From Polaromonas sp. (GTDB lineage: Bacteria > Pseudomonadota > Gammaproteobacteria > Burkholderiales > Burkholderiaceae_C), in contig JANYGP010000019.1 in assembly GCA_025362315.1 (NCBI GenBank), positions 62,001-126,000 on the forward strand: a stretch of DNA of 64,000 nt, written 5' to 3'. The notes beneath the pieces are model-generated. The model was not told where the DNA came from. It saw only the letters and a program-made list of their open reading frames with translations, and searched no databases. Position 1 is the stretch's first letter; every line of letters begins with the position of its first letter. The position numbers were made by a program, and so were the translations under genes. Shown here piece by piece: positions 52,074 to 62,166 of this stretch.

Positions 52074-55019
52074 TCAATTGGTCAGCAGCTGCCGCAGCAC
52101 GTACGGCAAAATACCGCCGCTGCGGTAGTAGTCCACTTCAATGGGTGTGTCGATGCGCAGTGTGACGGCAACTTCCTGAACCTTGCCATCAAGCCCGGTG
52201 ATTCGCAGCACGGCATCGCTCTGCGGTTTGAGCTCAGGGTGCACGATGACATCTATCGTTTCATTGCCAGTCAGCCCGAGCGTTTGCCATGACTGCTCAG
52301 CCTTGAACTGCAGGGGCAAAACGCTCATGCCCACCAGATTGCTGCGGTGAATGCGCTCAAAGCTGCGCGCCACCACTGCCTTGATGCCCAGCAGCTGCGT
52401 GCCTTTGGCAGCCCAGTCGCGAGACGAGCCCGTGCCGTATTCATCGCCTGCAAAAATCACGGTCGTTGTGCCTTCGGCCATGTAGAGCATGGCCGCATCG
52501 TAGATAAACATTTTCTGTGGCGCTAGGGGCATGTTGCTGGACATTTTCGATTGAAACAAGGTCACGCCTCCTTCTTCGCGCGAGCCATCGGCGCCTGCTG
52601 GCAGCATCAGATTTTTAATCCGCACATTGGCAAAGGTGCCGCGCATCATGACATGGTGATTGCCGCGGCGCGCGCCGTAACTGTTGAAGTCAGCCTTTTG
52701 CACGCCTTGGGACTGCAGCCACAAGCCCGCCGGAGACGAGGCCTTGATGGACCCCGCCGGAGAAATATGATCGGTGGTGATGGAATCGCCAAACAGCGCA
52801 ATGATGCGCGCGCCAGACACGTCAAACAGGCTGGTTTGAGCAGTTTTTAGCGTGTAAGGCAACGTATCATGGGCGCTGGCAGCTACGTTTTCAATAGCAA
52901 AATCCTTGAAGAACGGCGGCTCTGCAATGTAGGTGCTGGCTGGCCATGTGTAGGTATTGCCGGGTACACCGTTGATTTTTTCCCACAGTTTTCCGGGCTC
53001 GCTTTTGACCTTTGCGTAATTGGCACGGAAGGCATTGCCGTTCATTGCAAACTTCATCAAGCTGTTGATTTCATCTGTGGTGGGCCAGATGTCACCCAGA
53101 AAAACATCCTCGCCGTTTTTACCCTTGCCCACGGGTTCTGTCATCAGATCGCGCAGCACACTCCCGGCGATGGCATAAGCCACCACCAGTGGCGGGCTGG
53201 CCAGAAAATTGGCTTTGAGGTTGGGGTGAATCCGCGCTTCAAAATTGCGATTGCCTGACAACACTGCTGCGCACACCAGGTCGCTTTTGGCAATCGCTTC
53301 GTTGATCTCGGGTGTCAGGTCGCCTGCGTTGCCGATGCATGTCGTGCAGCCGTAGCCTACCAATGAAAAACCAAGCTTTTCAAGGTAAGGCATCAAGCCG
53401 GTCGAGGTCAAATATTCAGTCACGATGCGGGAACCGGGCGCCAGAGAAGTTTTGATGTGCGGTTGTACTTTGAGGCCTGCCTCGACTGCTTTTTTGGCCA
53501 GCAGTCCTGCGGCGAGCATGACACCTGCATTGGACGTGTTGGTGCAACTGGTGATCGCTGCAATCAGCACATCGCCATTGCCAATTGAAATGCCCTTCAT
53601 GGAAGCCAGTGGCGTACTGCTGGTTATGGCTTGCAAAGTTCCTGTACTGCGGGCCAGCGCCAGTGTCGGCCGGTTGGCTTCCATCTTGTTGACCATGCGC
53701 GGCGCGCCAGCCGGCGTGGGCGGTGCCGATGGCAGCGTGTCCTGCCTGCCGTTGTCGGTGTGCCTGACCTGATGTCGGGTGCCCAGCATGGCGGCGGGCT
53801 GATTGAATCCGTTTTCTGCAATTGGCTGGCTGTACAGGGACTTGAACTGGCGGGACACATTGCCCAGCTCAATGCGGTCTTGTGGCCGCTTGGGGCCGGC
53901 CACGCTGGGCGTGACATCGCCCAAATCCAGCGTGACAACTTGCGAATAATCAATCTCACCCGCATTGGCCACACCAAACATGCCTTGTGCCTTGAAGTAA
54001 GCCGCCAGCGCTTCAATTTCGGACTTTGACCGGCCTGTGCCTTCAAAGTATTCAAGCGTCTTGTCATCGACCGGGAAGAACCCCATCGTGGCGCCATATT
54101 CAGGCGCCATATTGCCAATGGTGGCGCGCTCCAGCACGCTCAGGGACCGTGTCCCGTCGCCAAAAAATTCAACAAATTTGCCCACAACTTTTGTCTGGCG
54201 CAGCAGCTCGGTGACGCGCAGCACCAGGTCGGTGGCAGTCACGCCGCCGCGCAGTGTACCGGTCAGCTCAAAGCCCACCACATCTGGTGCCAAAAAGTAC
54301 ACCGGCTGGCCCAGCATGGCAGCTTCCGCTTCAATGCCGCCAACACCCCACGCCACCACGCCAATGCCGTTGATCATGGTGGTGTGGCTGTCAGTACCGA
54401 CCAATGTATCGGGGTAGTACAAATCGTCGTCAGTGATATGTACGCCGCGCGCCAAAAACTCAAGATTGACCTGGTGCACGATGCCAAAACCCGGCGGCAC
54501 CACGCCAAAAGTGCTGAAAGCCTGCATGCCCCATTTCATGAATTGGTAACGTTCGTTGTTGCGCTGAAACTCCAGTTTCATGTTCAGGTCAAGCGAATTT
54601 TTTTTGCCGTAGGAGTCCACCATGATGGAATGGTCAACCACCAGATCAACCGGCACCAGCGGCTCAATGCGTTTGGGGTCCTTGCCCAGCCTGGACGCGA
54701 CGCTGCGCATGGCGGCCAGGTCTGCCAGCAGCGGGATACCCGTGAAGTCCTGCAACACCACGCGCGCCACCACAAACGGGATTTCCTGGGTACGCGGTGC
54801 ATTGGGTTGCCAGTTGGCCAGCTCGGCAATGTGCTGTTCAGTAATCCGTTTGCCGTCGTGATTGCGCAAAACCGATTCCAGCACAATGCGCAGTGACACG
54901 GGCAAGCGGGTAACGTTGGGAAACTGCCTGGCCAACGCCGGGAGCGAATAAAACTTACCGGATTTGCCAGACTCTGTCTTGAAGTTTTCGACGGTGCTGG
55001 CAGATTTTTGTTGGGCCAC
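52074..55019 (-). CDS. acnA: Aconitate hydratase A
   Basis: Fe-S enzyme interconverting citrate and isocitrate. The GTG at 55019, with AGGAG 8 bases upstream, gives 981 residues; the longer open frame has no family similarity. Cluster-binding cysteines are in SCTNTSN and [12 protein letters not shown]. Other motifs are [29 protein letters not shown] and [17 protein letters not shown] loop of about 17 extra residues before the swivelling domain (near residue 706-722) includes a dispersed repeat. AcnB is also encoded in this window, so the cell has both aconitases. The downstream monooxygenase is coupled. Confidence 0.95.
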   Translation of the reverse strand: MAQQKSASTVENFKTESGKSGKFYSLPALARQFPNVTRLPVSLRIVLESVLRNHDGKRITEQHIAELANWQPNAPRTQEIPFVVARVVLQDFTGIPLLADLAAMRSVASRLGKDPKRIEPLVPVDLVVDHSIMVDSYGKKNSLDLNMKLEFQRNNERYQFMKWGMQAFSTFGVVPPGFGIVHQVNLEFLARGVHITDDDLYYPDTLVGTDSHTTMINGIGVVAWGVGGIEAEAAMLGQPVYFLAPDVVGFELTGTLRGGVTATDLVLRVTELLRQTKVVGKFVEFFGDGTRSLSVLERATIGNMAPEYGATMGFFPVDDKTLEYFEGTGRSKSEIEALAAYFKAQGMFGVANAGEIDYSQVVTLDLGDVTPSVAGPKRPQDRIELGNVSRQFKSLYSQPIAENGFNQPAAMLGTRHQVRHTDNGRQDTLPSAPPTPAGAPRMVNKMEANRPTLALARSTGTLQAITSSTPLASMKGISIGNGDVLIAAITSCTNTSNAGVMLAAGLLAKKAVEAGLKVQPHIKTSLAPGSRIVTEYLTSTGLMPYLEKLGFSLVGYGCTTCIGNAGDLTPEINEAIAKSDLVCAAVLSGNRNFEARIHPNLKANFLASPPLVVAYAIAGSVLRDLMTEPVGKGKNGEDVFLGDIWPTTDEINSLMKFAMNGNAFRANYAKVKSEPGKLWEKINGVPGNTYTWPASTYIAEPPFFKDFAIENVAASAHDTLPYTLKTAQTSLFDVSGARIIALFGDSITTDHISPAGSIKASSPAGLWLQSQGVQKADFNSYGARRGNHHVMMRGTFANVRIKNLMLPAGADGSREEGGVTLFQSKMSSNMPLAPQKMFIYDAAMLYMAEGTTTVIFAGDEYGTGSSRDWAAKGTQLLGIKAVVARSFERIHRSNLVGMSVLPLQFKAEQSWQTLGLTGNETIDVIVHPELKPQSDAVLRITGLDGKVQEVAVTLRIDTPIEVDYYRSGGILPYVLRQLLTN
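52860..52903 (-). repeat. Dispersed two-stem repeat, copy J (inside acnA)
   Basis: On the coding strand GCTATTGAAAACGTAGC (stem with one G-U pair), TGCCAGCGCCC and ATGATACG. It is translated as [14 protein letters not shown] in a surface loop before the C-terminal domain. The second stem is lost. Confidence 0.75.
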
Positions 55020-55181
55020 GGTTAACTCCTGGGCGTGATACAGATGCCCTATTCTGGCAGGCAGCCTGGCAAGGTGCTGCGTTTGTAGTTGCCCGCTGAC
55101 AGCGCAGCTGGTGTATTTCTGATGTTGCCTGATTCGGTGAGTCCATAACATAGTGTTTTGTACACCGATGAAAGTATTCCC

Positions 55182-55682
55182 ATGACAGACCAAACCATTG
55201 AAAACACCTTGTGGACATTGATCAAGGACATCAAATTTGGCATGCTGGTACACAGGCGGTCTGACGGACAGCTGCACAGCGCTCCGCTGACAACGCAAAA
55301 CAAGGCCGAAGACCGGGGCGTCGCGCTTTACTTTTTCATCTCGCGCAAAAGTGAAATTGCCGCATGCGTTGTTGAGGACGCACAGGTCAATGTGGCCTAT
55401 GCCCACCCGGGCAATGACTGCTATGTGTCCGTGTCAGGCAAAGCAGCAATTGTTGAAGACCAGACCAAAAAAGATGATCTGTTCACACCGTTTGCAAAGG
55501 CCTGGTTTCCCGGGGGTGCAACCGACCCCAACATGGCTTTGCTGAAGATCGACATTGGCCATGCTGAATACTGGGATGTCAAGGAAAGCAAGATGGTCCA
55601 GCTCGCGATGATGGCCAAGGCGGCCATGACGGGCAAGACACCTCAAAACATGGGCGAGCACAAGGAAATGAATCTGACTTGA
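55182..55682 (+). CDS. Pyridoxamine 5'-phosphate oxidase-like (general stress) protein
   Basis: Split-barrel flavin-binding-type protein of 166 residues, related to general stress protein 26. Visible segments: [57 protein letters not shown] and [20 protein letters not shown]. It lacks features to identify it as the vitamin B6 enzyme PdxH. The ATG at 55182 is preferred over a codon 24 bases upstream. It is divergent from acnA, and its role is unknown; redox or stress protection is suggested by the family. Confidence 0.87.
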   Translation: MTDQTIENTLWTLIKDIKFGMLVHRRSDGQLHSAPLTTQNKAEDRGVALYFFISRKSEIAACVVEDAQVNVAYAHPGNDCYVSVSGKAAIVEDQTKKDDLFTPFAKAWFPGGATDPNMALLKIDIGHAEYWDVKESKMVQLAMMAKAAMTGKTPQNMGEHKEMNLT

Positions 55683-55795
55683 CACTGGTGACTGGGTGTC
55701 GTTCACGGTTGCTTGAGAGGCATTCTGTGATTTTCTTCAATGTTTCGAAATCCTTGGGTAACTGGTTCTTCGGCCATCAAAATCGTGTCACAAAT

Positions 55796-55820
55796 AAAAA
55801 GCGGCTCTGAGGCCGCTCTT
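55796..55820 (-). terminator. Terminator after acnB
   Basis: On the minus strand AGCGGC-CTCAGA-GCCGCT is followed by TTTTATTTG. It lies about 30 bases past the acnB stop. On the plus strand the same stem is followed by CTTTA, so it may also serve the converging PNPOx-like gene. Confidence 0.8.
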
Positions 55821-55846
55821 TACAAACATCCTGGCAAACTTTGCGG

Positions 55847-58474
55847 TCAGCCTGAAAAGGCCTCTGTCACTGTGTCAGCCAACTCGGTATAGTCTGCCAC
55901 TTTGTCAAAGTTCAGGTATTGGTACACCGTTGAACTTGAGGCCGTCAGCACGCCCATATCAGCCATGTATTCAGCCCTGGTGGGGATGCGGCCCAGCTTG
56001 GCGCAAATCGCTGCCAGTTCAGCGGAACCCAGATACACGTTGGAGTTTTTGCCCAGACGGTTCGGGAAGTTGCGTGTTGATGTAGAGAACACCGTGGCGC
56101 CTTCTTTGACCTGCGCCTGGTTGCCCATACACAAGCTGCAGCCTGGCATTTCCATGCGGGCACCTGCGCTGCCCAACACGCCGTAATGGCCTTCTTCGCT
56201 CAACTGCTTGGCGTCCATTTTGGTGGGTGGAGCCATCCACAGTTTGACCGGAATGTCACGCTTGTTTTCAAGCAGTTTTGACGCAGCGCGGAAATGGCCA
56301 ATGTTGGTCATGCAGCTGCCGATAAACACTTCGTCAATCTTGCTGCCTGCTACGTCGCTGAGAGTTTTCACATCGTCCGGATCGTTTGGGCAGGCGACAA
56401 TTGGTTCATGGATATCGGCCAGGTCGATCTCAATCACAGCAGCGTATTCGGCATCAGCATCGCCTTTGAGCAACTGCGGATCAGCCAGCCAGGCCTGCAT
56501 GGCGGCGATGCGGCGTTTGATGGTGCGCACATCTGAATAACCCGTGGCGATCATCCATTTCAGCATGGTGATATTGCTGTTGATGTACTCAATGATCGGT
56601 TCTTTGTTCAGGTGCACGGTGCAGCCACCGGCTGAACGTTCGGCTGATGCGTCGCTGAGTTCAAACGCCTGCTCGACTTTGAGGTCTGGCAGGCCTTCAA
56701 TCTCAAGAATGCGGCCCGAGAAAACATTGACCTTGCCCTGCTTGGCCACGGTCAGCAAACCAGCCTTGATGGCATAAAGCGGAATGGCATTGACCAGATC
56801 ACGCAGCGTGATGCCACTCTGCATCGTGCCCTTGAAGCGCACCAGCACTGACTCAGGCATGTCCAGTGGCATGACGCCAGTGGCGGCACCGAAAGCCACC
56901 AGGCCCGAGCCAGCCGGAAAGCTGATGCCAATTGGGAAACGCGTGTGGCTGTCACCGCCGGTCCCAACGGTATCGGGCAATAACATTCGGTTCAGCCAGC
57001 TATGAATGATGCCGTCACCCGGACGCAGCGGAATACCGCCGCGTGTGCTGATAAATTCTGGCAACTCGTGGTGCATCTTCACATCCACTGGCTTGGGGTA
57101 TGCGGCGGTGTGGCAAAACGATTGCATGACCAGGTCTGCGCTGAAGCCCAGGCAGGCCAGGTCTTTGAGTTCGTCGCGGGTCATGGGGCCAGTGGTGTCT
57201 TGTGAGCCGACCGACGTCATTTTGGGTTCGCAGTAGGTGCCGGGGCGAACGCCCTGACCTTCAGGAAGTCCAACTGCGCGTCCAACCATCTTTTGTGCCA
57301 GCGTGTAGCCACGGCCATTGTCGAGCGGGTCCTGCGGCAAGCGGAACTGGGTTGATGCAGGCAAGCCAAGCGCAAAGCGCGCTTTGGCTGTCAAGCCGCG
57401 ACCAACGATGAGTGGAATGCGGCCACCAGCGCGAACTTCGTCAAACAGCACCTCGCTTTTCAATTTAAATTCGGCAATGACTTTGCCGTCTTTCAGAGCC
57501 TTGCCGTCATACGGGCGCAGTTCAATCACGTCACCCATTGCCATCTGGCTCACGTCCAGCTCAATCGGCAAGGCACCAGAGTCTTCCATGGTGTTGTAAA
57601 AAATCGGCGCGATTTTTGCGCCCAGACACACGCCGCCGAAACGCTTGTTGGGAACAAACGGAATGTCTTGTCCGGTGAACCACAGCACCGAGTTGGTGGC
57701 AGACTTGCGCGATGAACCTGTGCCGACCACATCGCCCACATAGGCGACCAGATGGCCTTTGGCCTTGAGTGAATCAATGAAGTTGACCGGACCGCGCTTG
57801 CCTTCTTCTTCCGGTGCTGATTCTGGTGGTTGGCCTGGGCGCGGATTTTTATGCATCGCAAGCGCGTGCAGCGGAATGTCGGGGCGGCTCCAGGCATCAG
57901 GTGCCGGCGACAAGTCGTCGGTATTGATCTCGCCTGCGACTTTGAACACGGTCAGCATGATGGACTCCGGTACAGCGGGCCGGCTGGTGAACCACTCTGC
58001 GTTGGCCCAGCTCTGCATGACACCCCTGGCATAGGTGTTGCCCTTGTCGGCTTTTTCTTTGACGTCATGAAACTGGTCAAACATCAGCAGTGTGTTTTTC
58101 AGGCCCGCAGCGGCTTGTGTAGCCACGCTGGGCTCAAGATCATCCAGCAGCGCAATCATCGGGCTGATGTTGTAGCCGCCCAGCATGGTGCCCAAAAGTT
58201 GCGCCGCGTGCTCGCGCGAGATCAACGTACATTTTTCAGTGCCGTGCGCCACAGCAGCCAGATAGCTGGCTTTGACCTTTGCGGCATTGTCTACGCCTGC
58301 GGGCACGCGGTGCGTGATGAGCTCGACCAGGAAAGATTCTTCACCTTGGGGCGGTACTTTCAGCAGCTCAATCACGTCGGCTGTTTGCGCAGCTGACAAC
58401 GGCAGGGGTGGAATGCCCAGTGTTGATCGCTCCAGAGCATGATTGCGATAGGTTTGAAGGAAATCGGATGCCAT
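55847..58474 (-). CDS. acnB: Bifunctional aconitate hydratase 2 / 2-methylisocitrate dehydratase
   Basis: Main aconitase of the citric acid cycle in many proteobacteria; it also handles methylcitrate-cycle substrates. The 875-residue enzyme starts with the HEAT-like domain (about 1-155), then the swivelling domain with [13 protein letters not shown]. Iron-sulfur ligands are in [13 protein letters not shown] and the [11 protein letters not shown] pair. [21 protein letters not shown] is the substrate-binding segment. It is the last gene of mdh-citE-like-secreted protein-acnB, and a terminator follows. Confidence 0.96.
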   Translation of the reverse strand: MASDFLQTYRNHALERSTLGIPPLPLSAAQTADVIELLKVPPQGEESFLVELITHRVPAGVDNAAKVKASYLAAVAHGTEKCTLISREHAAQLLGTMLGGYNISPMIALLDDLEPSVATQAAAGLKNTLLMFDQFHDVKEKADKGNTYARGVMQSWANAEWFTSRPAVPESIMLTVFKVAGEINTDDLSPAPDAWSRPDIPLHALAMHKNPRPGQPPESAPEEEGKRGPVNFIDSLKAKGHLVAYVGDVVGTGSSRKSATNSVLWFTGQDIPFVPNKRFGGVCLGAKIAPIFYNTMEDSGALPIELDVSQMAMGDVIELRPYDGKALKDGKVIAEFKLKSEVLFDEVRAGGRIPLIVGRGLTAKARFALGLPASTQFRLPQDPLDNGRGYTLAQKMVGRAVGLPEGQGVRPGTYCEPKMTSVGSQDTTGPMTRDELKDLACLGFSADLVMQSFCHTAAYPKPVDVKMHHELPEFISTRGGIPLRPGDGIIHSWLNRMLLPDTVGTGGDSHTRFPIGISFPAGSGLVAFGAATGVMPLDMPESVLVRFKGTMQSGITLRDLVNAIPLYAIKAGLLTVAKQGKVNVFSGRILEIEGLPDLKVEQAFELSDASAERSAGGCTVHLNKEPIIEYINSNITMLKWMIATGYSDVRTIKRRIAAMQAWLADPQLLKGDADAEYAAVIEIDLADIHEPIVACPNDPDDVKTLSDVAGSKIDEVFIGSCMTNIGHFRAASKLLENKRDIPVKLWMAPPTKMDAKQLSEEGHYGVLGSAGARMEMPGCSLCMGNQAQVKEGATVFSTSTRNFPNRLGKNSNVYLGSAELAAICAKLGRIPTRAEYMADMGVLTASSSTVYQYLNFDKVADYTELADTVTEAFSG

Positions 58475-58497
58475 GTTTTCTCCTGAAGGTCGATTAA

Positions 58498-59103
58498 TTA
58501 TCGGGTTGCAGCCGGCGCCTGCGGCGCATCAAGCAAGCCAGGGGGTGGATTTTTTTTCAGCTCGTCAGCCAGTGTGAGCTGCTCCGGGCTCATGCATTCA
58601 TCGGCCAGGCGCTGACCCAGTTTTTGGCTCATCAACATGGATTTATTGCCCAGCTGCAGCCACATCGCGCCGCGCTTTGGGTCTTCCAGGCGAATGGCAC
58701 CCGTGCGGCTTTCAACCGGGTGCATGGCAAAGCGTGAACCTTTGGTCTGGACAACAAAAAATCCGGGGCGTCGCACGTTGGCGGTGATGGTGACCGAGTT
58801 GCCCAACTCGCAGGCAATGGTGCCAACAAAAACGCGCTTGGCGATCTCGATGTCCTCGGGCGTGAGCTTGATGTTCGGATCTTCATCAATCGGCGTGACT
58901 TCTTCTACGGCCTTCAACGCAGATCGCCGCACCGCTGCCGGTGATTTGGCTACGTCGGCTTTGGACGGTTTTTTTGCCGCAGCAGCAGGTGTTGTCGCCG
59001 GTGTTGCCTGCGCAACAACAAGGGCCGGTGTCGCCAGAAAAAACGATGCGAAAAGTGATGCATGCAGTGATGCATGAAGTGATGCAAGAAAAACAGATTT
59101 CAT
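58498..59103 (-). CDS. Conserved secreted protein of unknown function
   Basis: I do not recognise a named domain. The 201-residue product has a signal peptide (cleavage near residue 32, after VVAQA) containing a repeated HASL motif from a 12-bp tandem repeat. An Ala/Lys/Pro-rich linker follows, then a mixed domain with [40 protein letters not shown] and an ending rich in prolines. A single Cys pair (TIACELG, ADECMSP) could form a disulfide. It lies between the citE-like gene and acnB in a citric-acid-cycle operon, which suggests co-expression but not function. Confidence 0.75.
   Translation of the reverse strand: MKSVFLASLHASLHASLFASFFLATPALVVAQATPATTPAAAAKKPSKADVAKSPAAVRRSALKAVEEVTPIDEDPNIKLTPEDIEIAKRVFVGTIACELGNSVTITANVRRPGFFVVQTKGSRFAMHPVESRTGAIRLEDPKRGAMWLQLGNKSMLMSQKLGQRLADECMSPEQLTLADELKKNPPPGLLDAPQAPAATR
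59054..59089. repeat. 12-bp tandem repeat in signal-peptide codons
   Basis: AGTGATGCATGC, AGTGATGCATGA and AGTGATGCAAGA stand in direct tandem. Twelve is a multiple of three, so each unit adds four residues (LHAS or similar) to the signal peptide without breaking the frame. Confidence 0.9.
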
Positions 59104-59110
59104 GATGTTC

Positions 59111-60103
59111 CTAAAAAAAAGTTTGAGATTCAGGCGGCATCGCGCCGCCTGCCCGGTGCGCGCGCTCCAGCACCTGCCAGTAGTAGCGGTAACTGGCGCG
59201 GTCGTGTAATTGACCTTTAAAACTGACGGGAGCCCAATCGTTTCGGGCGCCAGCAGCTATGATTTGCGAAGCAAGCTCAATCTCGCCCGCCTCCGGCATG
59301 AAGGCAGTGAGGATCGGGCGTATCTGGTCTGGATGAATGCTCCACATGCGGATGTAGCCGAATTCCTGAAATGCCTGGCGGGCAGCATCTGCCATCGCAA
59401 CCGGATTTTTAAATTCAGTGACCACGCAGTGCGATGGCGTCTTGCCGCTGGCATGACAGGCACTGGCAATGTCAAGTTTGGCTCGCACAACCAGCGGATG
59501 CGTGAACTGCCCCTGACTGGACATGCCGCTTGCAGGTATGGCCCCGCCGTGGCTGGACACAAAGTCCATCAGCCCAAAGCTGAGCGACTCCACCCGCGGA
59601 TGCGCGGCAATGTCAAATGCATTGCGCACACCCAGCGCAGACTCAATCAGCACGTGCAGCGGCAGCGTGGTGGCATGCTCCTGGTCAAGGGCATCAACAA
59701 CGCGCTTGACATCAGCCGGCGTGTCTACCTTGGGCACCGTGACATAGGCCAGGCACTGGCCTGCCTGCTTCAAAATAATGTCCAGATCAGCCAGAAAGTG
59801 GGGGTGGTCCACCGCATGCACACGCACACCCACGCGGCGCTTTGCAATCGCATCGGGTGCTTGGGCACTGTGGTCGAGCAACTGGACAATCATCTCGGCG
59901 TGGTCAGCCTCACCGCCGACGGGCGCGCCATCTTCACAGTCCAGCGTCACGTCAAAAACGCAGCTGCCGAATTCATCGGTCATGTCAGCCTGCAGCTGCA
60001 GGCTCTTGCGCATACGCGTTTCAACGCCGCTGTAATGGTCGCAAACCGGAAGCATTCCGGTTGCAGCCTGGGGACCCAGGAGGATGTCTCTGGGGTGGAT
60101 CAT
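59111..60103 (-). CDS. HpcH/HpaI aldolase / citrate lyase beta-like CoA ester lyase
   Basis: TIM-barrel lyase of the CitE family, members of which cleave malyl-, citramalyl- or citryl-type CoA esters using magnesium. The conserved metal and substrate segments are FDVTLDCEDGAP near residue 50-61, VPKVDTPADVKRVVDAL, HVLIESALGVRNAFDIA and SFGLMDFVSSHGG. Length is 330 residues. Its ATG directly follows the mdh stop with no gap. A dispersed repeat encodes residues about 278-292 near the C terminus. Citrate lyase alpha and gamma subunits are absent, so a stand-alone CoA lyase is more likely; substrate unproven. Confidence 0.85.
   Translation of the reverse strand: MIHPRDILLGPQAATGMLPVCDHYSGVETRMRKSLQLQADMTDEFGSCVFDVTLDCEDGAPVGGEADHAEMIVQLLDHSAQAPDAIAKRRVGVRVHAVDHPHFLADLDIILKQAGQCLAYVTVPKVDTPADVKRVVDALDQEHATTLPLHVLIESALGVRNAFDIAAHPRVESLSFGLMDFVSSHGGAIPASGMSSQGQFTHPLVVRAKLDIASACHASGKTPSHCVVTEFKNPVAMADAARQAFQEFGYIRMWSIHPDQIRPILTAFMPEAGEIELASQIIAAGARNDWAPVSFKGQLHDRASYRYYWQVLERAHRAGGAMPPESQTFF
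59229..59272 (-). repeat. Dispersed two-stem repeat, copy K (inside citE-like gene)
   Basis: On the coding strand GCTTCGCAAATCATAGC, TGCTGGCGCCC and the stem GCCC-GAAACGATT-GGGC. It is translated as SQIIAAGARNDWAPVS near the C terminus, away from the metal-binding residues. Confidence 0.8.
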
Positions 60104-61090
60104 TTAAAGCAGATGCTTGACGCCGTCCTGCTCGCCTTTCAGCTCGTCCAGCGTTTTGGTGATGCGTTCCTGGCTGAATGCATCAATTGCCAGGCCTTCC
60201 ACCAGCTTGTAGTCGCCGCCTTCGCACGTGACTGGAAAGCCAAACATGGTGCCTTCCGGTATGCCGTACTGGCCGCCGGATGCAATGCCCATGGTGACCC
60301 ATTTGCCATGGGTGCCGAGTGCCCAGTCGCGCATGTGGTCAATGGCTGCGTTGGCTGCAGATGCAGCAGACGACACGCCACGCGCTTCAATGATTGCAGC
60401 GCCGCGCTTGCCTACTGTAGGCAAGAAAGTGTTGGCATTCCAGTCCTGGTCATTGATCATGGCAGCCACGCTCTCGCCTTTTATGGTCGCAAAGCGGTAG
60501 TCAGCGTACATGGTGGGCGAATGGTTGCCCCACACGCAGAGTTTTTCAATGTCAGCCACGGCCTTTCCGGTTTTGGCTGCGACCTGACTGGCCGCGCGGT
60601 TGTGGTCCAGGCGCAGCATGGCGGTGAAGTTTTTGCGCGGCAGATCAGGTGCGCTTTTCATCGCGATCCAGGCGTTGGTGTTGGCCGGATTGCCCACCAC
60701 CAGCACTTTCACGTTTCGGCTTGCGACAGCATTGAGCGCTTTACCCTGTGCAATAAAAATCGCACCATTGACAGCCAGCAGTTCGGCGCGCTCCATGCCC
60801 GGGCCGCGTGGGCGAGAGCCCACCAACAGCGCATAGTCGGTGTTTTTAAAAGCCGTCATCGGGTCGCTGTGCGCCTCCATGCCCACCAGCAGCGGGAAGG
60901 CGCAGTCGTCAAGCTCCATCATCACGCCCTTCAAGGCTTTTTGCGGGCCCTCAACTGGGACTTCAAGCAACTGCAAAATGACAGGTTGGTCTTTGCCCAG
61001 CATTTCGCCAGAAGCAATGCGAAACAGCAGCGCGTAACCGATTTGGCCTGCAGCGCCGGTAACAGCAACACGAACGGGGGGTTTCATCAT
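60104..61090 (-). CDS. mdh: Malate dehydrogenase
   Basis: NAD-dependent citric-acid-cycle enzyme. The 328-residue protein has the coenzyme motif [20 protein letters not shown], substrate arginines in [28 protein letters not shown] and the catalytic His in [13 protein letters not shown]. Two ATGs in tandem start the frame; either is possible. First gene of the mdh-citE-like-secreted-acnB operon and divergent from a GntR regulator, with two palindromes in the space between. Confidence 0.96.
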   Translation of the reverse strand: MMKPPVRVAVTGAAGQIGYALLFRIASGEMLGKDQPVILQLLEVPVEGPQKALKGVMMELDDCAFPLLVGMEAHSDPMTAFKNTDYALLVGSRPRGPGMERAELLAVNGAIFIAQGKALNAVASRNVKVLVVGNPANTNAWIAMKSAPDLPRKNFTAMLRLDHNRAASQVAAKTGKAVADIEKLCVWGNHSPTMYADYRFATIKGESVAAMINDQDWNANTFLPTVGKRGAAIIEARGVSSAASAANAAIDHMRDWALGTHGKWVTMGIASGGQYGIPEGTMFGFPVTCEGGDYKLVEGLAIDAFSQERITKTLDELKGEQDGVKHLL

Positions 61091-61118
61091 GATGGGTGAG
61101 CTTTCCAGAAGTTAATGA

Positions 61119-61173
61119 GCGGGTAAGGAGCGGGTAATAGGCGGGTAATAGTCGGGTAATAGTCGGGTGGCTG
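61119..61173. repeat. 11-bp tandem repeat upstream of mdh
   Basis: Five units of the type GCGGGTAATAG (variants GCGGGTAAGGA, TCGGGTAATAG, TCGGGTGGCTG) run in tandem. They lie 29 bases before the mdh start, where the leader or promoter of the operon should be, so copy number could affect spacing. Confidence 0.9.
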
Positions 61174-61180
61174 TGAATAT

Positions 61181-61202
61181 TTTCAAGAATATATTCTTGA
61201 AA
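61181..61202. promoter_or_regulatory. 22-bp perfect palindrome between mdh and gntR
   Basis: TTTCAAGAATA is followed directly by its exact reverse complement TATTCTTGAAA. There is no loop, so it is more likely a protein-binding site than an RNA hairpin. It sits in the divergent mdh/GntR-gene region and would suit a dimeric regulator. Which protein binds is not known. Confidence 0.75.
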
Positions 61203-61264
61203 TTTTAGGTGGCTTCAGCCCTGATTTTAGCGCCAAAAAGTCAGTATTATCAATTTGTCTTATG

Positions 61265-61276
61265 TCTTATATAAGA
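61265..61276. promoter_or_regulatory. 12-bp palindrome, candidate GntR operator
   Basis: TCTTATATAAGA is a perfect palindrome, flanked by a further TCTTAT on the left and TAAGA on the right that give overlapping half-sites. GntR-family proteins bind short A/T-centred palindromes of this kind. It lies 20 bases before the preferred start of the GntR gene, suggesting autoregulation and control of mdh. Confidence 0.65.
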
Positions 61277-61296
61277 TAAGATCCATCGACAAACAC

Positions 61297-62142
61297 ATGA
61301 TTGCCATGGCTGCCAAAACTGCATTTACTGCGCCCTCTGCACCCCACATTGCTGCTGCCGATCCATTGGCGGCCAGCCGTACATCGCCTTCTTCAGTTGC
61401 AGAAATAACCGCAGCATCGCCTGCGTTCAGCCCGCTGTACAGCCAGATCAAAAATCTTATTTTGAAAAGCTTGCAGTCCGGTGAATGGAAGCCAGGCGAG
61501 TCCATCCCGTCGGAAATGGATCTGGCCACTCGTTACCGCGTGAGTCAGGGCACCGTGCGCAAAGCCATCGATGAGCTGGCTGGCGACAACCTGGTGGTGC
61601 GGCGGCAGGGAAAAGGCACTTTTGTTGCCACGCATGCAGCGCAGCATGTGCAGTTCAGGTTTTTAAAACTCGTGCCTGACAACGGCCCGCCTGGCAGCGA
61701 GGGGCCGGCCCAACGCACCATCATCGACTGCCACAAAAGTCGCGCAAGTGCCGACGTTGCCAGAGCCCTGGGGCTGCGCAGTGGCGACGCGGTGCTGCAG
61801 GCGAGGCGGGTTTTGAGCTTTGCCGGCATACCGACAATTGTTGAAGACATCTGGCTTCCGGCAGCGCCTTTCAAGGGCCTGACAGCCCAGCGCATGGCCA
61901 GCTACGACGGGCCCATGTACGCCATGTTTGAATCTGAATTCAACATGCCGATGGTCCGTGCTGACGAAAAAATACGCGCTGTAGCGGCAAATGACGGGCG
62001 CGAGCAGCTATTGAAAGTAGAGCAAGGAACGCCCTTGTTATGTGTGGAGCGCATTGCCTACACCTACCAGAATGTGCCAATGGAGCTGCGGCGGGGTTAC
62101 TACCGCACTGATACGCATTATTACCACAACACGCTCAATTGA
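61297..62142 (+). CDS. GntR-family (HutC-type) transcriptional regulator
   Basis: Ligand-responsive repressor. The winged-helix DNA-binding domain is at about residues 45-115: SPLYSQIKNLILKSLQSGEW, GESIPSEMDLATRYRVSQGT, VRKAIDELAGDNLVVRRQGKG and TFVA. The UTRA-type effector domain follows (VARALGLRSGDAVLQARRVL; ELRRGYYRTDTHYY). The first about 45 residues are Ala/Ser/Pro-rich and unconserved. ATGs at 61297 and 61306 are both possible; the TTG at 61255 would put the palindrome inside the gene. Divergent from the citric-acid-cycle operon it probably controls. Confidence 0.9.
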   Translation: MIAMAAKTAFTAPSAPHIAAADPLAASRTSPSSVAEITAASPAFSPLYSQIKNLILKSLQSGEWKPGESIPSEMDLATRYRVSQGTVRKAIDELAGDNLVVRRQGKGTFVATHAAQHVQFRFLKLVPDNGPPGSEGPAQRTIIDCHKSRASADVARALGLRSGDAVLQARRVLSFAGIPTIVEDIWLPAAPFKGLTAQRMASYDGPMYAMFESEFNMPMVRADEKIRAVAANDGREQLLKVEQGTPLLCVERIAYTYQNVPMELRRGYYRTDTHYYHNTLN

Positions 62143-62166
62143 AGGCGCAGAACAGGGCCCAAGACC

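Noticed and set aside
59210..61099. 629-codon open frame on the plus strand opposite the citE-like gene and mdh
   Set aside because: Both strands cannot be constrained here; mdh and the citE-like protein are certain, and this product is Cys/His-rich with no recognisable domain.
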